Part shown: positions 1-6,941 of the stretch, in pieces
How positions within the stretch are numbered: the first letter of the stretch is position 1
Layout of the letters: every line of letters starts with the position of its first letter
Source of the DNA: Mycolicibacter terrae
Lineage (GTDB): Bacteria; Actinomycetota; Actinomycetes; Mycobacteriales; Mycobacteriaceae
Reading direction: 5' to 3'
Assembly (NCBI RefSeq): GCF_010727125.1
Contig: NZ_AP022564.1
Span: forward strand, 806,001 to 870,000
Length of the DNA stretch: 64,000 nt
The notes under the pieces: generated by a model
Databases searched by the model: none
What the model was told of the DNA's origin: nothing
Seen by the model: the letters and a program-made list of their open reading frames with translations, nothing else
Position numbers and translations under genes: made by a program

Positions 1-73
1 AGCGGGCCGAGATCTCTCGCGCCGCCGTCACAATCGGGCGGAACCGCCGGGCCGCGCGCAGCGTCTTACCGGT

Positions 74-376
74 ATGGGACGACAACAGCTGTACCTCGAC
101 GCCGCCGCGCTGCGCTCGGTGGCGGACTGCTTCGAGGCCACCGCGGCCGATATCGATACCGCCATCCGAATTCGGTTGGGCGGCTTGATGTTCGACGGCG
201 GTGCCGCCGGACGCGACCACGTCGCGGCGGGAGAGGGGCTGCGGCGTGTGCTGGGAGCCTGGGCGCCGCAGCTGACCAGCTGGTCGCGGGCGAGTACCGA
301 GATCGCCGCGGCATTGCGGGCCGGTCTGGAGCGGTACGGCCGCGCAGAGTCCTCAGCGGCGGATCGGGTCGGCTGA
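74..376 (+). CDS. EspC-like type VII secretion target, Rv3440c-type
   Basis: A 100-residue, mainly helical Ala-rich protein without signal peptide or membrane segment. Its size and composition, and its place just upstream of a WXG-motif Ala/Pro-rich gene, match Rv3440c and the EspC-like (DUF2580-type) family of ESX-associated proteins. Near the C-terminus it has Y88-x3-E92, the YxxxD/E export signal of type VII substrates, following a helix. Only one base separates its TGA from the GTG of the next gene, so the two are surely co-expressed and probably act as a pair. No clear Shine-Dalgarno precedes the ATG, so leaderless translation or coupling to an upstream gene outside the window is possible. 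The family call rests on length, composition, motif and synteny; export is inferred. Confidence 0.6.
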   Translation: MGRQQLYLDAAALRSVADCFEATAADIDTAIRIRLGGLMFDGGAAGRDHVAAGEGLRRVLGAWAPQLTSWSRASTEIAAALRAGLERYGRAESSAADRVG

Positions 377-377
377 G

Positions 378-1700
378 GTGGCGGCGCGCTACGACGTGGC
401 GGGACGGCTGGCCGAAGGCCGAGATGCGGTGGCGCACACCCAGGCCTACGTCTCGGCCGGTAGCCGGCTGGGCTATCGGCACCCGGATCTGACCGGCTAC
501 GAGGGCCAGCTCACCGACCGCTATGACAGTGAAGCAGGCTTGGACCTGCGGCTACTCGACACCGATTGTGCGGCGTTGGCGGCGCTGGCGGAGGCGGGCG
601 AGGATGCGCTGCGCCGCCAGCGCGGGCAACTGGTCGATCTGGCTGCGGCGTGGCGGGGGCCGGGCGCCGATGCCTCCGCGGAGTTCCTGCGCCGGCACTG
701 CGAGGCCGGTGCGCAGTTGAGCGCACGCCTGCGCGAGGCCGCCGCCGGATGCGCCGGACTGCGCGACGAACTGTGGCAGCTGGTCGACGCCAAGGTGGCG
801 ACGGTGGTGGCGGTGGATGAGCGGGTAGGCGCTCAGCGTCCGGTGTGGTTGGCCGCCGCACGCGCGGTGAGCTCCGGCGCGGGCGACAAACACGCCGCCG
901 AAGTGATCGAGAAACAGGTGATCCCCTACGTGGACAACGACGTTCGGGGCGCGTGGGTGTCGGCGGTGCGATCCGCGCACGACCGGGTGGCGTCGGCTTA
1001 TCGCACGGCGACCGCGGCGGTCGGTCCCGGCGGCGAGGCGGTCTTCGCGATCCCGGGCGAGCTCGGGCCGGTCTGGCGGTCAGACGAGGCAGCGCCGGTG
1101 GTCCCGGCCGCAGTTGCCCCGCCGGCGGCGTTGGAACGACCCGTGGCCGAAGCACCGGAGCTGCCCGACGAAGGGGCGGGCGCTGCGCTCCCGGCGCCGG
1201 CCGCGCCGCCCGACGACGTGCCGCCGGCCGATCTCGGTCTGCCGTCCGGCCTGGGACTGCCCGGTGACCTGGGTCTGCCGTCGGGAGGGCTTCCGGCTGG
1301 AGGCGACGGCCTTGGCGGGCTGGGCGGACTGGGCGGGCTCATTCCGCGGCTGGCCGATGCCTTGGGTGCCCCCGGCCAAGGTGCGCCCTACAACGACGCA
1401 TTCGACGAACCGGCCGGGGTCGACGAGCACGAGAGCGAGGAGCCCGCGGGCTCCGACGACCCTGACCCCGAACAGGCCGTCGGGGACGACGACGCCGAGG
1501 AACCCGAACCCGGCGACGCCGAGACGGTCGAGGAAGCCGATTCGCTCACCGACACCGAACCGGTGCCGGCGGTCGAGAACACCGGTCCAGAGCAGGATCC
1601 CGAACCGGTCCCCGAGCCTGTCCCCGAGCCGACCTCCGACCTCCCGGCGAAGACCCCCTGCGAGACCGCTGCGGAGGAATTACCGCAGGTGGGGAGGTAA
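378..1700 (+). CDS. Ala/Pro-rich WXG-motif protein, Rv3439c-type
   Basis: A 440-residue protein starting with GTG one base after the preceding stop. Residues 1-200 are helical and contain W92-R-G94, the turn motif of WXG100-like proteins. Residues about 235-345 are rich in Pro, Gly, Ala and Leu with LGLPS/GDLGLPS repeats. The last about 90 residues are strongly acidic with Pro-Glu repeats (EPVPEPVPEP). This organisation matches the Ala/Pro-rich product encoded beside Rv3440c in M. tuberculosis, in the same neighbourhood as glmM, glmS and ESX-4. It may be a partner or passenger secreted with the EspC-like product; that role is inferred. No signal peptide is visible. Confidence 0.6.
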   Translation: MAARYDVAGRLAEGRDAVAHTQAYVSAGSRLGYRHPDLTGYEGQLTDRYDSEAGLDLRLLDTDCAALAALAEAGEDALRRQRGQLVDLAAAWRGPGADASAEFLRRHCEAGAQLSARLREAAAGCAGLRDELWQLVDAKVATVVAVDERVGAQRPVWLAAARAVSSGAGDKHAAEVIEKQVIPYVDNDVRGAWVSAVRSAHDRVASAYRTATAAVGPGGEAVFAIPGELGPVWRSDEAAPVVPAAVAPPAALERPVAEAPELPDEGAGAALPAPAAPPDDVPPADLGLPSGLGLPGDLGLPSGGLPAGGDGLGGLGGLGGLIPRLADALGAPGQGAPYNDAFDEPAGVDEHESEEPAGSDDPDPEQAVGDDDAEEPEPGDAETVEEADSLTDTEPVPAVENTGPEQDPEPVPEPVPEPTSDLPAKTPCETAAEELPQVGR

Positions 1701-1732
1701 AAGAGGCGGAAGCATGGACATGCGTGAAAAAT

Positions 1733-1746
1733 CGCATCTTGATGCG
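1733..1746. promoter_or_regulatory. Inverted repeat, candidate VapB operator
   Basis: CGCATC-TT-GATGCG is a perfect 6-bp inverted repeat with a 2-bp centre, ending 8 bp before the first ATG of vapB. VapB antitoxins normally autoregulate by binding palindromes in their own promoter, so this is the natural operator candidate. Binding is inferred. Confidence 0.45.
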
Positions 1747-1754
1747 CAAGACGT

Positions 1755-1994
1755 ATGATGACGGATGTGCGTACCACCGTGGTGATCGACAGTGACGTCG
1801 CCGCCGAGGTCGAGCGGCTTCGCCGGGAAGGCCTGGGCGTCAGCGAGGCGCTGAACTTGCTCGCGCGCCGTGGCATGGCCGCCCAGACCGCCACGCCCGG
1901 GGCTCGATACCGGCATCGGACGGCGCGCATCGGATTGAAGGTCGATGTCTCCAACGTGGCCGACGTACTCGACCTGCTCGACGACGACCGGTGA
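1755..1994 (+). CDS. vapB: VapB-type antitoxin
   Basis: A 79-residue protein whose first part (TTVVIDSDVAAEVERLRREG) has the beta-strand plus helix pattern of a ribbon-helix-helix DNA-binding domain. The C-terminal part would wrap the toxin. The start is ATG at 1755 or the next ATG at 1758. The stop lies 6 bp before vapC, so the two form an operon. It should neutralise the PIN toxin encoded downstream and repress the operon through the palindrome just upstream. No vapBC pair sits at this exact place in M. tuberculosis, so this looks like an accessory insertion. Confidence 0.75.
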   Translation: MMTDVRTTVVIDSDVAAEVERLRREGLGVSEALNLLARRGMAAQTATPGARYRHRTARIGLKVDVSNVADVLDLLDDDR

Positions 1995-2000
1995 TCGTCG

Positions 2001-2432
2001 ATGATGCTAGACGCGAATCTGCTGCTGTACGCGGTGGATGCTGACAGTAGGCACCATACGGCGGCCGCAGCATGGCTGCAGGAAACATTGAGCGGCGCCA
2101 ACCGCGTCGGCCTGCCCTGGCAGACAATCGGCGCGTTCCTGCGGATCGTCAGTCACCCCCGGGTTGCCGAGAATCCACTGACGGCATCCGACGCGTGGAG
2201 CCACATCGCTGACTGGCTGGCGGTACCCGTGGTGTGGATCCCACCCGCGACCGAAGCCACCGCCCGGGTCTACGCCGGCATCTGCGCACAGGTTGAAGTC
2301 ACCGGAAATCTTGTGCCGGATGCGCAACTGGCTGCTCTCGCGATCGAACACGGCGTGGAACTCGCCTCCGCCGACTCCGATTTTCAGCGATTCCCCGGCC
2401 TGCGCTGGATCAACCCGCTGAACCCGGGCTGA
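2001..2432 (+). CDS. vapC: VapC-type PIN-domain ribonuclease toxin
   Basis: A 143-residue PIN-domain protein, the normal length for VapC. It begins MMLDANLLLYAVD, giving the first metal-binding Asp (D4). The conserved LVPDAQLAALA segment gives D107, and SADSDFQRF supplies D125 and D127. FLRIVSHPRV is typical of the mycobacterial VapC subgroup. It is predicted to be a Mg-dependent endoribonuclease that slows growth when released from VapB. The gene starts 6 bp after vapB and converges with the FAAL gene, which ends 6 bp away. Function is inferred from the family; the RNA target cannot be told from sequence. Confidence 0.8.
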   Translation: MMLDANLLLYAVDADSRHHTAAAAWLQETLSGANRVGLPWQTIGAFLRIVSHPRVAENPLTASDAWSHIADWLAVPVVWIPPATEATARVYAGICAQVEVTGNLVPDAQLAALAIEHGVELASADSDFQRFPGLRWINPLNPG

Positions 2433-2438
2433 GCCCAC

Positions 2439-4268
2439 TCACCCCTGACGGCTGCCCCAGGTCTGCAACGCCGAAACGATCTTCGCTGCTGCCTCCAGCT
2501 GCTCCAGCGACAGCTCGTCGGCCGGGTCTCCCCGCCATTCGGCGATGGCCGCCAGAGCGCCATCGGTGAACTGCTGCCGGGTCTGGCCGCGCTGGATCTT
2601 GCCGCTCGACGTTGTGGGCATCGACAGGTGGTGCACCAGAACCACGGCGTCGGCTGCGATTCCGTGGTGCGTGGCGACGGCGGTCCGGATTCTGTCGATG
2701 ACGCCGTTCAGGTCGGTCTCGCCGGCCTGTGCACTGTCCACTTCGTGGACGATGACCAGCTGCTCGATGCCGCCCGGCGGCGCATCGGTGGCGAACACCG
2801 CGCCCCGACCGGAGACCAGCACCGGATCGCACTCCTGCACGGTGAACTCGATGTCGTTGGGGTAGTAGCGGTGTCCATCGACGACGACCAGGTCCTTGCA
2901 GCGACCGGTGATGAAAAGCTCACCGGCGCACAGGAACCCGTAATCACCGGTGCGCAAGAACGGTCCGCGGTCGGGGTCGCCCGGCTCCGCCAGCCGCGCC
3001 GCGAATGTCTGCGCAGTCTCCTCGGGCCTGTTCCAGTAGCCCAGGGCTACGTTGGGTCCTGCCACCCAGATCTCACCGACCTCGTCAGGCCCGCAGGGCT
3101 GGCGGGTCACCGGATCGACGATGGCGACGTCGGACTGGCGCGGTTGACCGCAACCCACGAACGTCGCGGCAGCCGGATCGTCGGCCGCGATGTCGACGAT
3201 GCGGTCCTCGGCCAGCGCCGCACGATCGACGTAGCGCACTCCCGGCATCCCGGTGGGGCACCCGCCTGATGCCAGCAAGGTGACTTCGGCCAGCCCGTAT
3301 ACCGGATAGCACGACGAAACCTGGAAACCCGCCGGGGCGAAGGCGTCGGCGAACGCCGCCAGCGAGGTGGCGCGCACCGGCTCGGCGCCGTTCATGGCGA
3401 CGGTCATACAGGAAAGGTCCAGTGCGGCACGTTCTTCAGGGGTACTGGTGTCCACGCACCGGTCGTAGGCGAAGTTCGGGGCGGCGGTGATGACGCCGCG
3501 GTGCCGCGACACCAGTTCCAGCCAGCGCATCGGGCGTTTGATGAACGCGGTCGGCGACATCAGCGCCGTACTGGCCCCGATGTAGACCATGGACAGGATC
3601 CCGCCGATCAGACCCATATCGTGGTGTGGCGGCAGCCAGAAGACGCCCCTGGCGTGCTCGTCACCGTTCCAGGCCTGACGGATGGCGTCGACGTTGTGCA
3701 GCACGTTGCCGTGGCTGAGCAGCACACCCTTGGGGGAGCGGGTTGAGCCCGAGGTGTACTGGATGGCGGCCGGGGAGTCGGTGTTGATCTCGGGGGCCAC
3801 CCAGGCCTCGGCGTCCGCCGGTTCGGCATTGGTGAAGAACCACTGCTCGGGTTCGCCGGGAATTCCGGCGACCGCGCTCCGGGTGGCCTGCTGGGTCTCG
3901 ACGGCGGTGAGCGCGAACCGGGCCTGCGCGTCGGGGACGACCACCGCCAGGCGCGGAGCCAGCTTCTGGTGGACGGGTACCGCGACGGCGCCGGCGTAAA
4001 GGCAGCCGAAGAACCCGGCGATGAAGTCCAGGCCCGGACGCACCAGCACCAGCACCCGCTCGCCGGCGACGTCGTGGCGCTGCAGGTTCGCCGCGATGGC
4101 GCGGGCGCGGAGGTCCAACTCGCGGAAGGTCAGCTCACTGCGGTCCTCGTCGTCGCCGTTGTAGGAAAAGCTGAACGCCAGCTTGTCTCCAAACCGTTCG
4201 GCTTGGCGTTGCAGCAGCTCAACCAGGGTTTCTACGGTGGGTGTCGTCACCGTCGGCGTGAAGTCCAT
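2439..4268 (-). CDS. Fatty acyl-AMP ligase (FAAL), copy 1
   Basis: A 609-residue adenylating enzyme of the FadD/FAAL family. It activates long-chain fatty acids as acyl-adenylates, normally for transfer to an acyl carrier or polyketide synthase rather than to CoA. The ATP-binding P-loop motif YTSGSTRSPKGV is present, with WLPPHHDMGLIGG typical of FAALs, YGLAE, the RTGDYGF hinge region and a C-terminal TTSSGKIQR with the catalytic Lys. Length is full. The ATG at 4268 is preferred over an upstream one at 4316 because homologous copies begin shortly before the TVETLVELLQ segment. It lies 66 bp downstream of the F420-type oxidoreductase on the same strand. No PKS or carrier protein gene is in the window, so the acyl acceptor is unknown. 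Confidence 0.85.
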   Translation of the reverse strand: MDFTPTVTTPTVETLVELLQRQAERFGDKLAFSFSYNGDDEDRSELTFRELDLRARAIAANLQRHDVAGERVLVLVRPGLDFIAGFFGCLYAGAVAVPVHQKLAPRLAVVVPDAQARFALTAVETQQATRSAVAGIPGEPEQWFFTNAEPADAEAWVAPEINTDSPAAIQYTSGSTRSPKGVLLSHGNVLHNVDAIRQAWNGDEHARGVFWLPPHHDMGLIGGILSMVYIGASTALMSPTAFIKRPMRWLELVSRHRGVITAAPNFAYDRCVDTSTPEERAALDLSCMTVAMNGAEPVRATSLAAFADAFAPAGFQVSSCYPVYGLAEVTLLASGGCPTGMPGVRYVDRAALAEDRIVDIAADDPAAATFVGCGQPRQSDVAIVDPVTRQPCGPDEVGEIWVAGPNVALGYWNRPEETAQTFAARLAEPGDPDRGPFLRTGDYGFLCAGELFITGRCKDLVVVDGHRYYPNDIEFTVQECDPVLVSGRGAVFATDAPPGGIEQLVIVHEVDSAQAGETDLNGVIDRIRTAVATHHGIAADAVVLVHHLSMPTTSSGKIQRGQTRQQFTDGALAAIAEWRGDPADELSLEQLEAAAKIVSALQTWGSRQG

Positions 4269-4334
4269 GGCCCTATCTTGGCCCGGGGAGTGTCCTGGAC
4301 CACATCCGGCCCACATCCGGCCCCGCTGCGGGGG

Positions 4335-5378
4335 TCAGGCCGGCGCCAGAGCGCGCAGTTCCTCGGTGTAGCGCAGCGCCTCGCCCGGCTCCGTCGCCAG
4401 CGGACCGGCGAGCAGCGTCGTGACGCCCGCCTCGGCGAGCGCGGCGATCCGCTCGGCGACGAATCCGCGCGGCCCGATCAACGACGTGTGCCGCACCAAC
4501 TCGTCGGGTACGGCGTTGATCGCCTCGGTCTTGCGCCCGGACAGGTACAGCTCCTGGATGCGGTCTGCCACCTCGCCGAAGCCGTATCGGGTAGCCAGAT
4601 TGTGGTAGAAGTTGCGGCCCTTGGCGCCCATCCCACCGATGTAGAGAGCCAGTTGCGGTTTCGCCCAGGCCAGGCGGTCGTCGACATCGTCACCGATGGC
4701 CAGCGATGCGCCCACCATCACGTCCAACGCGCCCAGCGCCGGATCCCGTTTGGCCGCGCCCGCCCGCAATGCGTCACCCCACACCTCGGCTGCGCGTTCC
4801 GGGTAGTAGAACACCGGCTGCCAGCCGTCGGCGATCTCGGCGGTCAGTTCGACGTTCTTCGGTCCCAGTGAAGCGATGGAGATCGGAATCCGTTCGCGCA
4901 CCGGGTGATTGATCAACTGCAACGGCTTGCCCAGGCCCGTGCCGCGCTCGGCCGGAAGCGGCAGCTGATAGTGCTTGCCGGCGTAGCTCACCCGCTCGCG
5001 GCGCCACACCGCCCGGCAGATCTCCACCACCTCGCGGGTGCGCCCCAGCGGGGCGTCGAACGGTACGCCGTGGAAGCCCTCCACCACCTGCGGCCCGGAG
5101 GTGCCGATACCCAGCCGGAACCTGCCGTCGGAGACGAAGTCCAGGCCGGCGGCCGTCATCGCCAGCAGTGCCGGGGTCCGCGTATAGATCGGCAGGACGC
5201 CGGAGACGAGTTCCACGCGCGATGTTTTCGCCGCCAGATAGCCCAGCTGGCTGACGGCGTCGAACGAGTAGGCCTCGGCGACCGCGACCACATCGATGCC
5301 GGCCCGCTCCAGCTCGACGACCTGTTCGGCCGCCTCTTTGAAGCCGCCTGAATAGGACAGCTGTACACCGATTCGCAT
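4335..5378 (-). CDS. LLM-class F420-dependent oxidoreductase
   Basis: A 347-residue TIM-barrel protein of the luciferase-like monooxygenase group, complete in length. The N-terminus (MRIGVQLSYSGGFKEAAE) and the GRFRLGIGTSGPQVVEGFHG segment are typical of mycobacterial coenzyme F420-dependent members such as Rv3520c; this group carries out hydride transfer on unknown substrates. No signal peptide or membrane segment is visible, so it is cytoplasmic. It is transcribed leftward from an AT-rich divergent promoter region shared with the first GjpA-like gene and probably leads an operon with the FAAL. F420 rather than FMN use is inferred from the family. Confidence 0.8.
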   Translation of the reverse strand: MRIGVQLSYSGGFKEAAEQVVELERAGIDVVAVAEAYSFDAVSQLGYLAAKTSRVELVSGVLPIYTRTPALLAMTAAGLDFVSDGRFRLGIGTSGPQVVEGFHGVPFDAPLGRTREVVEICRAVWRRERVSYAGKHYQLPLPAERGTGLGKPLQLINHPVRERIPISIASLGPKNVELTAEIADGWQPVFYYPERAAEVWGDALRAGAAKRDPALGALDVMVGASLAIGDDVDDRLAWAKPQLALYIGGMGAKGRNFYHNLATRYGFGEVADRIQELYLSGRKTEAINAVPDELVRHTSLIGPRGFVAERIAALAEAGVTTLLAGPLATEPGEALRYTEELRALAPA

Positions 5379-5666
5379 TCACAACAAGTACCAGCCGAAC
5401 GAGCCGATGGGCACCGGAAGGTACACGTCTTTCCGCTAATCCTTAGTTCTTCCATATAAACCGTAAGGATGCTTCCGCGCACCGAAAGCGTTTGACCTCC
5501 AAAAATACCGTAAAGAGATTTGGCTTAGATGCTTGAATCTTAGGTTCCTCACGGCTAGTGTTCTGTCTCACATCAGTGCATCAGTGTGAATTCAGGATCA
5601 ACACGGCAGCGTCGCAGCCCCCGAGAGGCGCTTGCCGAGGGCGGCACCTCACAAAAGGAGATGGTT
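5379..5666. promoter_or_regulatory. AT-rich divergent promoter region, LLM oxidoreductase / GjpA1
   Basis: About 290 bp with visibly lower GC than the flanking genes. It contains TTTCCGC at 5430-5436 (within TTTCCGCTAA, shared with the region before the second PGRS gene) and CTTCCGC at 5472-5478, plus two ACCGTAA copies near 5460 and 5506. The strong Shine-Dalgarno AAAAGGAG at 5653-5660 serves the GjpA1 start. AT-rich intergenic DNA of this kind is a usual target of Lsr2 silencing in mycobacteria (inference). Confidence 0.45.
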
Positions 5667-6863
5667 GTGCAGCAAACCCTTCGCCCCTACGTCACCGCGG
5701 GCATTGCGATCGTCGGCAGCGGCCTGATCGCCGCCACTCCGGTGGCGACCCCGCTAACGAGTGTCCCCAGCGTCCGGGATGTCGCACTCACCGCAGGCGA
5801 CACCTTGCCCGAATTGCTGGCGCCCTGGACGGCGGTGTTCAACGAGGCGTCAGAGAACGCCACCGTTCTCACGCAGAACTTCTTCATTGCGCCCTGGGTG
5901 GGCCTCCAGCAGATGCTGGCGAACCAGTCGGAGTTTTGGCAGACGATCCTGGACGACCCGTCGAAGATCCCGGACGTGATGCAGCAGATGCAGCACAACC
6001 TCGACGCGGTGCTGACGGGCTACACGCTGCAGAACGCCTCCGGCAGTTTCGGTTTGAGTGGTTTGGAAGGCACTATCGGCCAGGTCGGAGTCCACACCCT
6101 CAACGGGACCGACATCGGTAACGGCGTCTTCGGCCATGATCTGCTGTTCGGGCTGCTGCCGACGTTCCTACCGCCTGACCAGGCTGAGATCGCCACTCCG
6201 ATCGTGAACTTCCTGGCCTCACCGCTGAGCGCCATCATCATCGGGCAGTTGGGTCCGTCGATCGCCCCCTGGGTCGCGATGATGAACAGCATCCAGGACG
6301 GTGACGGACTCAACCAGATCATGGCCAGCTGGATGGACGGCTACCTCAACGGCGCCACGCTCAACCTGGACTTCCTGCTCCCGCTGATCGCGCAGACCGG
6401 TCTGCTGCCGGAGGGCACCGAGATCACCCACCTGGACTTCGCGCTGGGCGGCCTGCTGACTCCCGGCACCGTGGCCATCGGGCCCTACCAGGTGGATCTC
6501 CCCGGCGGTGACACCATCGACGTTCCCGCGGTCGGCGGCTCGATCTTCAACAGCCTCGGTATCACGCTCACGGCCAGCCTGCTGCCGGGAGTGCCGATTT
6601 CGATCGAAAGCCACGCCGTGGGTCCGATCGCGGCCATGGAGGCCTGGAGCCAGACCGTCGGCGCGCTACTGGGCTCCGGCTGGGACGGCAAGGGCCCGGT
6701 CAACGTCGGCCCGCCCTGGCCGGGCATCGACTTCCCGACCATCCCGGACGGTCTCTTCGACGACGGTGGCGCAACACCGGATCCGGGCGACGGTGCGGCC
6801 AGCGCATTGGCGGGCATGGACCTGGGCGACATCGTCAACGCACTCCTCGGCATCGACGTCTGA
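5667..6863 (+). CDS. GjpA-family outer-membrane porin-like protein, copy 1
   Basis: A 398-residue exported protein of the family annotated as outer membrane porin GjpA. It begins with LRPYVTAGIAIVGSGLIAATPVATPL, serving as signal sequence, followed by RDVALTAGD. The body is hydrophobic with repeating segments such as LNGATLNLDFLLPLI, FALGGLLTPG and VGGSIFNSLG, all conserved in the two other copies. It ends in short Asp/Gly-rich stretches. The GTG at 5667 is preferred to the ATG at 5661 because GGAG ends directly against that ATG but lies 6 bases from the GTG, and copy 3 shows the same arrangement. A PGRS gene follows 78 bp downstream. Porin function is known only for the Gordonia namesake. 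Confidence 0.7.
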   Translation: MQQTLRPYVTAGIAIVGSGLIAATPVATPLTSVPSVRDVALTAGDTLPELLAPWTAVFNEASENATVLTQNFFIAPWVGLQQMLANQSEFWQTILDDPSKIPDVMQQMQHNLDAVLTGYTLQNASGSFGLSGLEGTIGQVGVHTLNGTDIGNGVFGHDLLFGLLPTFLPPDQAEIATPIVNFLASPLSAIIIGQLGPSIAPWVAMMNSIQDGDGLNQIMASWMDGYLNGATLNLDFLLPLIAQTGLLPEGTEITHLDFALGGLLTPGTVAIGPYQVDLPGGDTIDVPAVGGSIFNSLGITLTASLLPGVPISIESHAVGPIAAMEAWSQTVGALLGSGWDGKGPVNVGPPWPGIDFPTIPDGLFDDGGATPDPGDGAASALAGMDLGDIVNALLGIDV

Positions 6864-6941
6864 TCCGACGCTGAACCGAACTTCCCGCAACCAACTTCAA
6901 CACTGCTTATCAGAACCGCTTCATAGGAGAGGTGTTCGCAA

